DNA from: Streptomyces asiaticus | GTDB lineage: Bacteria > Actinomycetota > Actinomycetes > Streptomycetales > Streptomycetaceae | Direction: 5' to 3' | DNA: 64,000 bases | Assembly: GCF_018138715.1 (NCBI RefSeq) | Contig: NZ_JAGSHX010000006.1 | Location: 3,224,001 to 3,288,000 of the forward strand | Notes under the pieces: model-generated | Told to the model about the DNA's origin: nothing | The model's database searches: none | The model's input: only the letters and a program-made list of their open reading frames with translations | Made by a program: the position numbers and the translations under genes | Shown here: piece after piece, positions 16,781 to 26,648 of the stretch | Position numbering within the stretch: the first letter of the stretch is position 1 | Layout: each line of letters begins with the position of its first letter

Positions 16781-18264
16781 GGGAAGCCGAGGTTGATGCC
16801 GACCTCCTCCGACGGCTCCGGCCAGCGGGTGGTGACGACCTTGCCGCGGGTGTAGAAGTGCACCCCGTCGTTGCCGTAGATGTGGTGGTCGCCGAAGAGC
16901 GAGTCCTTCCAGCCGCCGAAGGAGTGGTAGCCCACCGGCACCGGGATCGGCACGTTGACGCCGACCATGCCCGCCTCCACCTCCAGCTGGAAGCGGCGGG
17001 CGGCGCCGCCGTCGCGGGTGAAGATGGCCGTGCCGTTGCCCCACTGCGAGCTGTTGATCAGCGCGATGGCCTCGTCGTAGGTCTCGGCGCGCACCACGCA
17101 CAGCACCGGGCCGAAGATCTCGTCACGGTAGGCGTCGGCCGTCGGCGGGACCCTGTCCAGCAGCGAGACGCCGATGAAGAAGCCGTTCTCATGGCCCTCC
17201 ACGGTGTACCCCGTACCGTCCACGACCACCTCGGCGCCCTGGGCCGCGGCCCCGTGCACATAGGAGGCGACCTTGTCGCGGTGCTCCTTGGTGATGAGCG
17301 GGCCCATCTCGGAGGCCGGGTCGTTCCCGGGGCCGATCCGCAACGTGGCGGCCCGGTCGGCGATCTTCTTCACCAGGTCGTCGCCCGCGTCGCCGACCGC
17401 GACCACGACCGAGACCGCCATGCAGCGCTCACCGGCCGAGCCGTAGGCCGCGTTGATGGCGTTGTCCGCCGCGAAGTCCAGATCGGCGTCGGGCAGCACC
17501 AGCATGTGGTTCTTGGCGCCGCCGAGCGCCTGCACCCGCTTGCCGTGCTCGACGGCCCTGGACTGGATGTACTTCGCGATCGGCGTGGAGCCCACGAAGC
17601 TGACGGCCGCGACGTCCGGGTGCTCCAGCAGCCGGTCGACGGCCACCTTGTCGCCGTTGACCACGTTGAGCACCCCGTCCGGCAGCCCCGCCTCGGCGGC
17701 CAGCTCGGCCAGCCGGCGGGAGGCCGAGGGGTCCTTCTCGCTGGGCTTGAGGACGAAGGTGTTACCGCAGGCGATGGCCACCGGGAACATCCACAGCGGC
17801 ACCATCGCCGGGAAGTTGAACGGAGTGATGCCCGCGACCACGCCCAGCGGCTGGCGGATCGAGGAGACGTCGACGCCGGTGGAGACCTGGGTGGACAGCT
17901 CGCCCTTCAGCTTCTCGGCGATCCCGCAGGCCAGCTCCACGATCTCCAGACCGCGGGCCACCTCACCGAGCGCGTCCGAGTGGACCTTGCCGTGCTCGGC
18001 GGTGATCAGCTCGGCGATCTCGTCGCGGTGGGCGTCCAGCAGCTCGCGGTACTTGTAGAGGATCGCGGTGCGCCTGGAGAGCGAAGTGGTGCCCCAGGAG
18101 CGGTACGCCTCCTTGGCCGCGGCCACGGCCGCGTCGACCTCGTCCACGGAGGCCAGGGCGACCTGGGTGTCCTGGGCGCCGGTGGCGGGGTTGTAGACCG
18201 GCCCGTACGCGCCGGTCGCGCCCTCGACGGTCTTTCCGCCGATCCAGTGGTTGACGGTCTTCAT
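16768..18264 (-). CDS. mmsA: CoA-acylating methylmalonate-semialdehyde dehydrogenase
   Basis: A 498-residue aldehyde dehydrogenase superfamily enzyme that converts malonate or methylmalonate semialdehyde to acetyl-CoA or propionyl-CoA, the last step of inositol breakdown. It shows GVVAGITPFNFPAMVPLWMF, the cofactor motif SFVGSTPIAKYI, catalytic cysteine in GSAGERCMAVS (Cys281), and the family signature NPFG-equivalent GEIFGPVL region. Start ATG 18264 (MKTVNHWIGG) sits 28 bp past the iolD stop with AAGG upstream. It is the last gene of the minus-strand iol operon and is followed by 3'-end repeats and a terminator. Confidence 0.95.
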   Translation of the reverse strand: MKTVNHWIGGKTVEGATGAYGPVYNPATGAQDTQVALASVDEVDAAVAAAKEAYRSWGTTSLSRRTAILYKYRELLDAHRDEIAELITAEHGKVHSDALGEVARGLEIVELACGIAEKLKGELSTQVSTGVDVSSIRQPLGVVAGITPFNFPAMVPLWMFPVAIACGNTFVLKPSEKDPSASRRLAELAAEAGLPDGVLNVVNGDKVAVDRLLEHPDVAAVSFVGSTPIAKYIQSRAVEHGKRVQALGGAKNHMLVLPDADLDFAADNAINAAYGSAGERCMAVSVVVAVGDAGDDLVKKIADRAATLRIGPGNDPASEMGPLITKEHRDKVASYVHGAAAQGAEVVVDGTGYTVEGHENGFFIGVSLLDRVPPTADAYRDEIFGPVLCVVRAETYDEAIALINSSQWGNGTAIFTRDGGAARRFQLEVEAGMVGVNVPIPVPVGYHSFGGWKDSLFGDHHIYGNDGVHFYTRGKVVTTRWPEPSEEVGINLGFPKNH

Positions 18265-18292
18265 GGGTGCGGAGCCTTTCTCTCGAAAAACG

Positions 18293-20179
18293 TCAGAGGT
18301 GGCGGCGGCGTGCGGCGGCCTGCCGGTCGTAGTCCTCACGGGCCTTCACGGCGGCCGGACGGGTCGCGATCTGGGCGACAGGCACATCCCACCACGCCTG
18401 TGCCTCGGGTGCGCCGGACACTGTGTCGGCCGTTTCGGTCTCCACATAGACACATGTGGGCCGATCCGAGGCGCGAGCCTCGGCGAGCGCCGCCCGCAGC
18501 TCGCCCACGCTCTTCGCGCGGAGCACATCCATGCCCAGCGAGGCGGCGTTGGCGGCCAGGTCGACCGGGAGCGGATCGCCGGTGTACTGCCCGTCGGCCG
18601 CCCGGAAGCGGTAGGCGGTGCCGAAGCGCTCGGCGCCGGTGGTCTCCGACAGACCGCCGATCGAGGCGTAGCCGTGGTTCTGGAGCAGCACGACGTTGAT
18701 GTTGATGCCCTCCTGGACCGCGGTGACGATCTCGGTGGGCATCATCAGATAGGTACCGTCCCCGACCAGCGCCCAGACCGGGGTGGCGGGCGCCGCGAGC
18801 CGTACGCCGATGGCGCCGGGGATCTCGTATCCCATGCAGGAGTAGCCGTACTCGAGGTGGTACTGGCGCGGGGAGCGGGCGCGCCACAGCTTGTGGAGGT
18901 CGCCCGGCAGCGAGCCCGCCGCGTTGATCACCACGTCCTCGTCGCCGACGACCGCGTCCAGCGCGCCCAGGACCTGGGTCTGGGACGGGCGGGCCGTCTC
19001 GTCCTCGGCGGCGTACGCGGCGTCCACCCGGCGCTCCCACGCGGTCTTCCCGGTGCGGTACTCGGCCTCGTACGTCTCGTCCACCCGGTGGCCCGCCAGC
19101 TCGGCGGTGAGCGCTTCGAGCGCGGCGCGGGCGTCGGCGACCACGGTGGTGGCGCCGAGCTTATGGGCGTCGAACGGCGTGATGTTGAGGTTGAGGAAGC
19201 GGACCGCCGGGTCCGCGAAGAGGGTCGCGGAGGCGGTGGTGAAGTCGCTGTAGCGGGTGCCCACGCCGATGACCAGGTCGGCGGTGCGGGCCAGGTCGTC
19301 CGCGACGGCGGTGCCGGTGTGGCCGATGCCGCCGATGTCGGCGGGGTGGTCGTAGCGCAGCGAGCCCTTGCCCGCCTGGGTGGACGCCACCGGGATGCCG
19401 GTCGCGTCCACGAGGGCGCGCAAGCTGTCCTCCGCCTCGCTGTGGTGGACCCCGCCGCCCGCGACGATCAGCGGCCGGCGGGCGGCGCGGACGGCCCGCG
19501 CGGCGGCGGCCACCTCGGCCGCCTCGGGGGCGGGGCGGCGGACGTGCCAGACCCGGTCGGCGAAGAACTCCTCGGGCCAGTCGAACGCCTCGGCCTGGAC
19601 GTCCTGCGGCAGGGCCAGGGTGACGGCGCCGGTCTCGGCCGGGTCCGCCAGCACCCGCATGGCCTGGAGCGCGGCCGGGATCAGCGCCTCGGGACGCATC
19701 ACCCGGTCGAAGTAGCGGCAGACCGGGCGCAGCGCGTCGTTCACCGAGATGTCGCCCGCGTAGGGCACTTCGAGCTGCTGGAGCACGGGGTCGGCGGGCC
19801 GGGTGGCGAAGATGTCGCCGGGCAGCAGCAGCACCGGCAGCCGGTTGACGGTGGCGAGCGCGGCACCGGTCACCAGGTTGGTGGCGCCGGGGCCGATGGA
19901 GGTGGTGACGGCCTGGGCGGCGAGCCGGTTGTTCTGCCGGGCGTAGCCGACCGCTGCGTGCACCATCGCCTGCTCGTTACGGCCCTGGAGGTACGGCATG
20001 GTGTCCGGCCCGGACTCCAGCAGCGCCTGGCCGAGCCCGGCCACATTGCCATGGCCGAAGATCCCCCAGGTGGCGTTGATCAGGCGATGCCGCCGCCCGT
20101 CCCGCTCGGTGTACTGGTGGGCCAGGAACTCCACCAGCGCCTGGGCGACGGTGAGGCGACGCACTGCCGAACCGTTCAT
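18293..20179 (-). CDS. iolD: 3D-(3,5/4)-trihydroxycyclohexane-1,2-dione hydrolase
   Basis: A 628-residue thiamine diphosphate enzyme that opens the inositol ring of the dione to 5-deoxy-glucuronate. The catalytic glutamate is in QGRNEQAMVHAAVGYAR. The central nucleotide-fold domain has GGGVHHSEAE, and the ThDP/Mg motif runs from VGDGTYLMMPTE to GININVVLLQNHG. GYSCMGYEIPGAIG is a further family signature. The start overlaps the iolB stop (ATGA at 20176-20179), so the two are translationally coupled. Confidence 0.96.
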   Translation of the reverse strand: MNGSAVRRLTVAQALVEFLAHQYTERDGRRHRLINATWGIFGHGNVAGLGQALLESGPDTMPYLQGRNEQAMVHAAVGYARQNNRLAAQAVTTSIGPGATNLVTGAALATVNRLPVLLLPGDIFATRPADPVLQQLEVPYAGDISVNDALRPVCRYFDRVMRPEALIPAALQAMRVLADPAETGAVTLALPQDVQAEAFDWPEEFFADRVWHVRRPAPEAAEVAAAARAVRAARRPLIVAGGGVHHSEAEDSLRALVDATGIPVASTQAGKGSLRYDHPADIGGIGHTGTAVADDLARTADLVIGVGTRYSDFTTASATLFADPAVRFLNLNITPFDAHKLGATTVVADARAALEALTAELAGHRVDETYEAEYRTGKTAWERRVDAAYAAEDETARPSQTQVLGALDAVVGDEDVVINAAGSLPGDLHKLWRARSPRQYHLEYGYSCMGYEIPGAIGVRLAAPATPVWALVGDGTYLMMPTEIVTAVQEGININVVLLQNHGYASIGGLSETTGAERFGTAYRFRAADGQYTGDPLPVDLAANAASLGMDVLRAKSVGELRAALAEARASDRPTCVYVETETADTVSGAPEAQAWWDVPVAQIATRPAAVKAREDYDRQAAARRRHL

Positions 20180-21108
20180 CGTGGGTCTCCAGCGGGTGCT
20201 TGATAGAGGGGCAGACGGGGGTCGACGGCCTGGTCGGGCCAGGTGGAGCGGATCCAGGCGTGGTCGGGGTGGTCGCAGATGAGCCAGGCGCGCTCCGCCG
20301 CCGGGCCCGCCATGACGTTGAGGTAGTACATGTCGTGCCCGGGGGCGGCGATGGAGGGGCCGTGCCAGCCGTCGGGGATCAGGACGGTGTCACCGGAGCG
20401 GACCTCGGCGAGCACGTCGGTGCCGCGGCCGTGGCCGGACGGGGAGACCCGCTGATAGCCGATGCCCTCGTTGCCGTGGGCCTCGGCGATCTCGAAGTAG
20501 TAGATCTCCTCGAGCTCGCTCTCCTCGCCGGGGCGGCACTGGTCGTGCTTGTGCGGCGGGTACGAGGACCAGTTGCCGCCCGGGGTGAGCACCTCGACGG
20601 CGATGAGCTTGTCGCATTCGAAACCGCCAGCTGATTTTCCGCCTCCGGCGGGGGCTGCCGCGCCGAAGTTGTTCACCTGGCGTGAGCAGTTGCCGCTGCC
20701 GCGCAGCTCGACGGGGACGGCGGAGGCCGGTCCGTAGCGCGCGGGCAGCCGGCGCTCGCAGCGGGCGCCGGTGAGCGCGAAGCGGCCGCCCGCGCCGCTG
20801 GCGATCTGGGCGTGGGAGTCGCGCGGCAGATAGACGAAGTCGCTCACCCCGCTGAACACGCTCTCCCGGCCGTGCAGTTCGAACGTCTCGCCCTCGGCGA
20901 TCACGGTGCAGCCACCGCTCAGCGGCAGCACGATCCACTCGCTGTCACCGGTGGCCAGCGAATGCGAACCGCCGGGCGGCAGATCGAGGACCCGCAGGCT
21001 GGAGTAGCCCCAGCCGGCCCGCTCGGGGGCGATGTCCACGGCGTAGGGCCCGTCGGCCGCCTTGCCGGCCTGCACATGGAAGCCGGGGAACGGATCGGTG
21101 GTGGTCAT
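20176..21108 (-). CDS. iolB: 5-deoxy-glucuronate isomerase
   Basis: A 310-residue bicupin isomerase that converts 5-deoxy-glucuronate to 2-deoxy-5-keto-gluconate. Metal-ligand histidines are visible in the second cupin: SSYPPHKHDQ, then the acidic ELEEIYYFE and IPDGWHGPS. The N-terminal cupin has LPLSGGCTVIAEGE. Length is normal for IolB. Start ATG 21108; an AAAGG-like site lies upstream, and the aldolase gene stop is 30 bp away. Confidence 0.96.
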   Translation of the reverse strand: MTTTDPFPGFHVQAGKAADGPYAVDIAPERAGWGYSSLRVLDLPPGGSHSLATGDSEWIVLPLSGGCTVIAEGETFELHGRESVFSGVSDFVYLPRDSHAQIASGAGGRFALTGARCERRLPARYGPASAVPVELRGSGNCSRQVNNFGAAAPAGGGKSAGGFECDKLIAVEVLTPGGNWSSYPPHKHDQCRPGEESELEEIYYFEIAEAHGNEGIGYQRVSPSGHGRGTDVLAEVRSGDTVLIPDGWHGPSIAAPGHDMYYLNVMAGPAAERAWLICDHPDHAWIRSTWPDQAVDPRLPLYQAPAGDPR

Positions 21109-21137
21109 GGCGTGAAGTCTCTGCCTTTCTTACAGCG

Positions 21138-22025
21138 TCACAGCAGGCCGACGGCGGTGTCCACGGCGGTCTCGACACTGCCCTCCGCCGGATAGAGCAG
21201 GGAGCGGCCGACGACCAGCCCCTGCACGGTGGGCAGGCCCAGCGCCTTGCGCCACTTCTCGTACGCATCCTCCTGGTCCTGCGGAGACTTGCCCACGTCG
21301 CCGCCGAGCAACACCGCCGGAAGGGTGCTCGTCTCCATCACCGCCGCCATCTCGTCGGCGTCGTCGGTGACCGGCACCTTCAGCCAGGTGTAGGCGGAGG
21401 TTCCGGCGAGGCCGGAGGCGATGGCTATGGACTTGGTGACGGCCTCGGCGGACAGGTCGTTGACGACCTTTCCGCCGGTCCGCCGGGAGATGAACGGCTC
21501 GACGAAGACGGGCAGCCGCCGCTCCGCCATGTCGTCGATGGCGCGGGCCGTGGTGACCATGGTGGTCAGCGAACCGGCGTCCTCGTAGTCGATGCGCAGC
21601 AGCAGCTTGCCGGCGTCGAAGCGGAGGCGCTCGATGTCCTGGGGGCGGTGTCCGGTGAACCGGTCGTCGAGCTCGAACGAGGCCCCGGCGAGGCCGCCGC
21701 GGTTCATCGAGCCCATGACGACCTTGCCGTCGAGGGCGCCGAGCAGCAGCAGGTCCTCGAGGATGTCGGCGGTGGCGAGCACCCCGTCGACCCCGGGCCG
21801 GGACAGCGCCACACACAGCCGCTCCAGCAGATCGCCCCGGTTGGCCATGGCCAGCTTGTGGCCACCGACGGCGAGGGCGCCGCGCGCCGGGTGATCGGCG
21901 GCCACGATCATCAGACGGCCGCTGTCCCCGATGAGGGGGCGGCGGACCCGGCGGGCGGCCGCCTCGGCGATGGCCTCCGGATGGCGGCTGCGCACCGTCA
22001 CGAGGTCCGAAATGCTGATGCTCAA
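21138..22025 (-). CDS. Class I aldolase-fold protein, probable 2-deoxy-5-keto-gluconate-6-phosphate aldolase
   Basis: A 295-residue TIM-barrel protein of the actinobacterial Cgl0158-like aldolase group, often labelled deoxyribose-phosphate aldolase. Recognisable segments are MIVAADHPARGALAVGG, GVLATADILEDLLLLGALDG and LLLRIDYEDAGS. In the iol operon it sits where IolJ would be, next to the kinase iolC, so it probably splits 2-deoxy-5-keto-gluconate-6-phosphate. The preferred start is TTG 22025 (LSISISDLV), with GAGAGG 8 nt upstream; no ATG or GTG fits near the conserved N terminus. Confidence 0.82.
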   Translation of the reverse strand: MSISISDLVTVRSRHPEAIAEAAARRVRRPLIGDSGRLMIVAADHPARGALAVGGHKLAMANRGDLLERLCVALSRPGVDGVLATADILEDLLLLGALDGKVVMGSMNRGGLAGASFELDDRFTGHRPQDIERLRFDAGKLLLRIDYEDAGSLTTMVTTARAIDDMAERRLPVFVEPFISRRTGGKVVNDLSAEAVTKSIAIASGLAGTSAYTWLKVPVTDDADEMAAVMETSTLPAVLLGGDVGKSPQDQEDAYEKWRKALGLPTVQGLVVGRSLLYPAEGSVETAVDTAVGLL

Positions 22026-22033
22026 GGGTTTTT

Positions 22034-22240
22034 CCTCTCTTTTTCGAGGCTCGGTTCGCCTCCGGGGCGCTCCAGTCGCTGTCGACGGTCGACCGTGCTC
22101 GGTCGCCCACGCGGCGGAGCCGCATATCGATCGGAGCCCTCGCTCCCTGCGCGCGCTCTCCCTTTCGACAGCGACGCGCCCCTTCGGCTCGCCCCCAGCT
22201 ACCGCTGGGAGGTACCCCCAGCCGGTCGGACGGGACGCCC
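22034..22240. repeat. Dispersed intergenic repeat, copy A (iolC-aldolase gap)
   Basis: The gap of about 258 bp inside the iol operon is filled by an element shared with the copA-citA gap at 35.72-35.87 kb. Shared blocks include GAGGCTCGGTTCGCCTCCGG, GTCGACGGTCGACCGTGCTC, CTCCCTGCGCGCGCTCTCCC, GACAGCGACGCGCCCCTTCG and AGCTACCGCTGGGAGGT. A further block, GCGGCGGAGCCGCATATCGA (22111-22130), is shared with the 62.0 kb copy. The palindromic blocks could form RNA hairpins within the operon transcript. Confidence 0.85.
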
Positions 22241-22283
22241 CGTAACGATGGGCACCCAGCGGCCACACCACTGGGCTCCGGGG

Positions 22284-23231
22284 TCAGTCCCCCGCCAGCA
22301 GAGCCTCGACCTCCGCTTCGGTGGGCATCGCGGAGGAGCAGGCGAGGCGGGACGCGACGATGGCGCCCGCCGCGTTGGCGTACCGCATGACGCGCTCCAG
22401 GGGCCAGTCCGAGAGCAGCCCGTGGCACAGGGCGCCGCCGAACGCGTCGCCCGCGCCCAGCCCGTTGACCACCTCGACCGGGACCGGCGGGACCTCCGCG
22501 GTGGTGCCGTCGCGGTGCACGGCGAGCACCCCGCGCGGACCCTGTTTGACGACGGCGATCTCCACCCCCGCGTCCAGCAGCGCCTGCGCGCACGCCTTGG
22601 GCTCGCGCGCACCCGTGGCGATCTCGCACTCGTCCACGTTGCCGACGGCGACGGTGGCGTGGCGCAGCGCCTCGGCGTAGAAGGGGCGGGCGGTCTCCGG
22701 GTCGGCCCAGAACATCGGCCGCCAGTCGAGGTCGAAGACGGTGGTGCCGCTCTTGGCGCGGGCGGCGAGCGCGGCGAGGGTGCTGGTGCGGCTGGGCTCC
22801 TCGCTGAGCCCGGTGCCGGTCATCCAGAAGATCCGGGCGGCGCGGATGGCGTCGAGGTCCAGCTCATCGGCGTGGATCTCCAGATCGGGCGCCTTGGGGC
22901 GGCGGTAGAAGTACAGCGGGAAGTCGTCCGGCGGGAAGATCTCGCAGAAGGTGATCGGGGTGGGGTACTCCTCGACGGGGGTGACGAAGCGGTCCTCCAC
23001 CCCGAAGGCCCGCAGCTCCTGGTGGATGTAATCGCCGAACGGATCCGCCCCGGTGCGGCTGATCACCGCGGAGCGGCGGCCGAGGCGGGCCGCGGAGACC
23101 GCGACATTGGTCGCCGAGCCGCCGAGAAACTTTCCGAACGATTCAACCTGCGGCAGCGGCACACCGGTCTGGAGTGGATAGAGGTCCACTCCGATGCGGC
23201 CCATCGTGATCAGGTCGTACGGCTCACTCAT
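22284..23231 (-). CDS. iolC: 5-dehydro-2-deoxygluconokinase
   Basis: A 315-residue PfkB-family sugar kinase, first gene of the minus-strand inositol operon. N-terminal signature GKFLGGSATNVAVSAARLGR, and C-terminal catalytic signature VVNGLGAGDAFGGALCHGLL with the base Asp in GAGDAF. GVDLYPLQTGVPL is typical of the IolC branch. Start ATG 23231 with AAGGGG 8 nt upstream. It is divergent from the ABC transporter operon across a symmetrical regulatory region. Confidence 0.95.
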   Translation of the reverse strand: MSEPYDLITMGRIGVDLYPLQTGVPLPQVESFGKFLGGSATNVAVSAARLGRRSAVISRTGADPFGDYIHQELRAFGVEDRFVTPVEEYPTPITFCEIFPPDDFPLYFYRRPKAPDLEIHADELDLDAIRAARIFWMTGTGLSEEPSRTSTLAALAARAKSGTTVFDLDWRPMFWADPETARPFYAEALRHATVAVGNVDECEIATGAREPKACAQALLDAGVEIAVVKQGPRGVLAVHRDGTTAEVPPVPVEVVNGLGAGDAFGGALCHGLLSDWPLERVMRYANAAGAIVASRLACSSAMPTEAEVEALLAGD

Positions 23232-23324
23232 GCCTGCCCCTTCGGGAAAGACGCAGCTCAGGGTCTGGTGCTCAGAACTCCGGGATCCACCCCGGCCCTT
23301 CAGGTCTAGACGTGCGCCCCGCCC

Positions 23325-23433
23325 ACTGTCAAGACTTTGTCCTTACATACGGACGTCATCATCCGGATCCACGGGGCGCGTTACCGCCTCGTTACGTCCG
23401 GATGAAATGTTGTCATGACAAAGTCTTGACAGT
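23325..23433. promoter_or_regulatory. Symmetrical divergent promoter/operator of the inositol locus
   Basis: The outer arms ACTGTCAAGACTTTGTC (23325-23341) and GACAAAGTCTTGACAGT (23417-23433) form a perfect 17-bp inverted repeat. Each arm carries a consensus -35 hexamer TTGACA pointing outwards. Inside, ACGTCCG(T/G)ATG occurs once per strand (minus strand 23346-23356, plus strand 23394-23404), together with TCATCCGGA / TCCGGATGA. The arrangement suggests one regulator controlling iolC and the transporter together. The regulator gene is not in the window as far as I can tell. Confidence 0.8.
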
Positions 23434-23513
23434 GGCCCCCCACGGGGAGAGGCTCCCGTTCTGCAACGGCCGTGCTGATTCGACGGACCTGGCTTTGAGA
23501 GGTGCTGGAACGG

Positions 23514-24524
23514 ATGGACCTCAGACTCAATCGACACCGCAGAGCGGGCCTCGCCGCACTCGCCACCGCAGCCGCCCTCCTGGCGGCGGGGTGCAGCAGT
23601 CAAGGTGGCAAGAAGGCCCAGGAAGCCGACGCCGGCCTCGCGGCCGGGAAGGCCGACACCCCGCGGATGCGGATCGCGATGATCACTCACGCGGCCCCGG
23701 GCGACACCTTCTGGGACACGGTGCGCAAGGGCGCCAAGGCCGCCGCGGCCAAGGACAACGTCGACCTCGTCTACTCCAGCAACCCCAACGGAGCCGACCA
23801 GGCCAACCTGATCCAGAACGCGATCAACCAGAAGGTCGACGGCATCGCCGTCACCCTCGCCAAGCCCGACGCCATGAAGGGCGCGATAGCCAAGGCGAAG
23901 AAGGCCGGGATCCCGGTCGTCGCCTTCAACGCCGGACTCGACCAGTGGAAGGACATGGGTCTGCTGGAGTACTTCGGCCAGGACGAGAACATCGCGGGCC
24001 AGGCGTTCGGCAAGCACCTCAACGAGGTCGGCGCCAAGCACGACATCTGTGTGATCCAGGAGCAGGGTCATGTCGCCCTCGAGGCCCGCTGCGCGGGTGT
24101 GAAGAAGACCTTCAAGGGCAAGACCGACATCCTGTACGTCAACGGAACCGATATGCCGTCGGTCAAGTCGACGATCTCCGCGAAGCTCAAGCAGGATTCG
24201 AGCATCGACTATGTCGTCACCCTGGGCGCCCCGTTCGCCCTGACCGCCGTGCAGTCCGCGAAGGACGCGGGCGACAAGGCCAAGGTGGCCACCTTCGACC
24301 TCAACAAGGACCTGGTCTCGGCCGTGCAGAGCGGCGATGTCCAGTTCGCCGTCGACCAGCAGCCGTATCTCCAGGGCTATCTGTCCATCGACTCCCTGTG
24401 GCTCTACAAGAACAACGGCAACTTCAGCGGCGGCGGCGAGCAGCCGGTGCTGACCGGGCCCGCGTTCGTCACCAAGGACAACGTGGACACCATCGCCAAG
24501 TTCGCCCAGAAGGGAACACGGTGA
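23514..24524 (+). CDS. Sugar (probably inositol) ABC transporter substrate-binding lipoprotein
   Basis: A 336-residue peripl_BP_4/RbsB-type binding protein. The lipoprotein signal ends in lipobox LLAAGCSS, so the mature protein is membrane-anchored through Cys. The ligand-binding core shows DTFWDTVRKGAKAAA, NQKVDGIAVTLAKPDAMKGA and GIPVVAFNAG. Start ATG 23514 is preferred (GAGAGG and GGAACGG upstream); GTG 23502 is possible. It leads the plus-strand operon opposite iolC, which makes inositol the likely substrate. Confidence 0.88.
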   Translation: MDLRLNRHRRAGLAALATAAALLAAGCSSQGGKKAQEADAGLAAGKADTPRMRIAMITHAAPGDTFWDTVRKGAKAAAAKDNVDLVYSSNPNGADQANLIQNAINQKVDGIAVTLAKPDAMKGAIAKAKKAGIPVVAFNAGLDQWKDMGLLEYFGQDENIAGQAFGKHLNEVGAKHDICVIQEQGHVALEARCAGVKKTFKGKTDILYVNGTDMPSVKSTISAKLKQDSSIDYVVTLGAPFALTAVQSAKDAGDKAKVATFDLNKDLVSAVQSGDVQFAVDQQPYLQGYLSIDSLWLYKNNGNFSGGGEQPVLTGPAFVTKDNVDTIAKFAQKGTR

Positions 24525-24531
24525 GCCGGTC

Positions 24532-25602
24532 ATGACCCATACCGCCACCCCGGCGGCAGCGACACCGCCGGCCTCCCCCGCGGTCCCGCCCAAGAGCCGC
24601 ACCGCCGAGCGCTCACTGGCCCGGCGGGCGCTGGCCCGCCCCGAGATCGGGGCGCTGGTCGCGGCCGTCGGCGTCTATCTCTTCTTCTTCGCCGTGGCCC
24701 CCACCTTCCGGCAGGCCGACTCCTTCGCCACCGTCCTCTACCAGGCGTCCACCATGGGCATCATGGCGCTCGCCGTCTCCCTGCTGATGATCGGTGGCGA
24801 GTTCGACCTGTCGGCCGGAGTCGCCGTCACCTCCTCGGCGCTGGCCGCGAGCATGCTCAGCTTCCAGCTCACCACCAATGTCTGGGTGGGTGTGCTCGTC
24901 GCCCTGCTGGTCTCGCTCACCGTGGGGCTGATCAACGGACTGCTGCTGATCAAGACCGGGCTGCCCAGCTTCCTGGTCAGCCTCGCCAGCTTCCTGATGC
25001 TCCAGGGCGCCAACCTGGCCATCACCAAGCTGCTGACCGGCAATGTCGCCACCGACACCATCAGCGACATGGACGGCTTCGACCAGGCCAAGTCGCTCTT
25101 CGCCTCCGAGATCGCCATCTTCGGCGTCGATGTGAAGATCACCGTGCTGTGGTGGCTGCTCTTCGCCGCCATCGCCACCTGGGTGCTGCTGCGCACCAAG
25201 TTCGGCAACTGGATCTTCGCGGCCGGTGGCTCGAAGGAGAGCGCCCGGGCCGTGGGCGTACCCGTGAACCTCACCAAGATCGCCCTCTTTATGACGGTGG
25301 GCTTCGCGGCCTGGTTCGTGGGCATGCATCTGCTCTTCGAGTACAACACCGTGCAGGCCGGCGAGGGCGTGGGCAACGAGTTCTACTACATCATCGCGGC
25401 CGTGATCGGCGGCTGCCTGCTCACCGGCGGCTATGGCTCCGCGATCGGCGCGGTCCTCGGCGCCTTCATCTTCGGCATGGTCAACCAGGGCATCGTCTAC
25501 GCCAACTGGAACCCCGACTGGTTCAAGTTCTTCGTCGGCGTGATGCTGCTGCTCGCGACCCTCGTCAATCTGTGGGTGCGCCGTCAGGCCGCCAGGAGGT
25601 GA
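24532..25602 (+). CDS. Sugar ABC transporter permease (RbsC-type)
   Basis: A 356-residue permease of the BPD_transp_2 family with about nine or ten spans. Typical segments are MALAVSLLMIGGEFDLSAGV near the N terminus, IKTGLPSFLVSLASFLMLQG, and GGCLLTGGYGSAIGAVLGAF toward the C terminus. It starts 8 nt after the binding-protein stop, and its stop codon lies within the Shine-Dalgarno of the ATPase gene. It probably imports inositol. Confidence 0.93.
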   Translation: MTHTATPAAATPPASPAVPPKSRTAERSLARRALARPEIGALVAAVGVYLFFFAVAPTFRQADSFATVLYQASTMGIMALAVSLLMIGGEFDLSAGVAVTSSALAASMLSFQLTTNVWVGVLVALLVSLTVGLINGLLLIKTGLPSFLVSLASFLMLQGANLAITKLLTGNVATDTISDMDGFDQAKSLFASEIAIFGVDVKITVLWWLLFAAIATWVLLRTKFGNWIFAAGGSKESARAVGVPVNLTKIALFMTVGFAAWFVGMHLLFEYNTVQAGEGVGNEFYYIIAAVIGGCLLTGGYGSAIGAVLGAFIFGMVNQGIVYANWNPDWFKFFVGVMLLLATLVNLWVRRQAARR

Positions 25603-25607
25603 TCGGA

Positions 25608-26483
<876 letters not shown>

Positions 26484-26542
26484 CGGACACCACCTGACGG
26501 ACGCCATCCTTCCGACGTCTTCCCTCCCTTTTCCCTGACAAG

Positions 26543-26573
26543 ACGTCCGAATGTCCTGACGAAGCCTTGACGG
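26543..26573 (+). promoter_or_regulatory. Third inositol-regulon promoter/operator, upstream of the IolE-like gene
   Basis: ACGTCCGAATGT, then a 12-nt segment, then CTTGAC aligns without gaps to the minus-strand half of the iolC promoter (ACGTCCGTATGT, then CTTGACA, same 24-nt spacing to the -35 element). It lies 76 bp before the IolE-like start codon. It suggests separate initiation of the iolE/iolG pair under the same regulator. Confidence 0.65.
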
Positions 26574-26648
26574 CCGCCCGCCCGGCCGGTGAAGCTGCCC
26601 AAAACAGTACGACGCGGGCACCCCAGCACACCGAGGAGACCCTCTGCC

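Noticed and set aside
13884..16796. A 970-codon plus-strand open frame
   Set aside because: Antisense shadow caused by high GC in the receptor-like gene; Pro/Arg/Ala-rich with no domain and no ribosome binding site.
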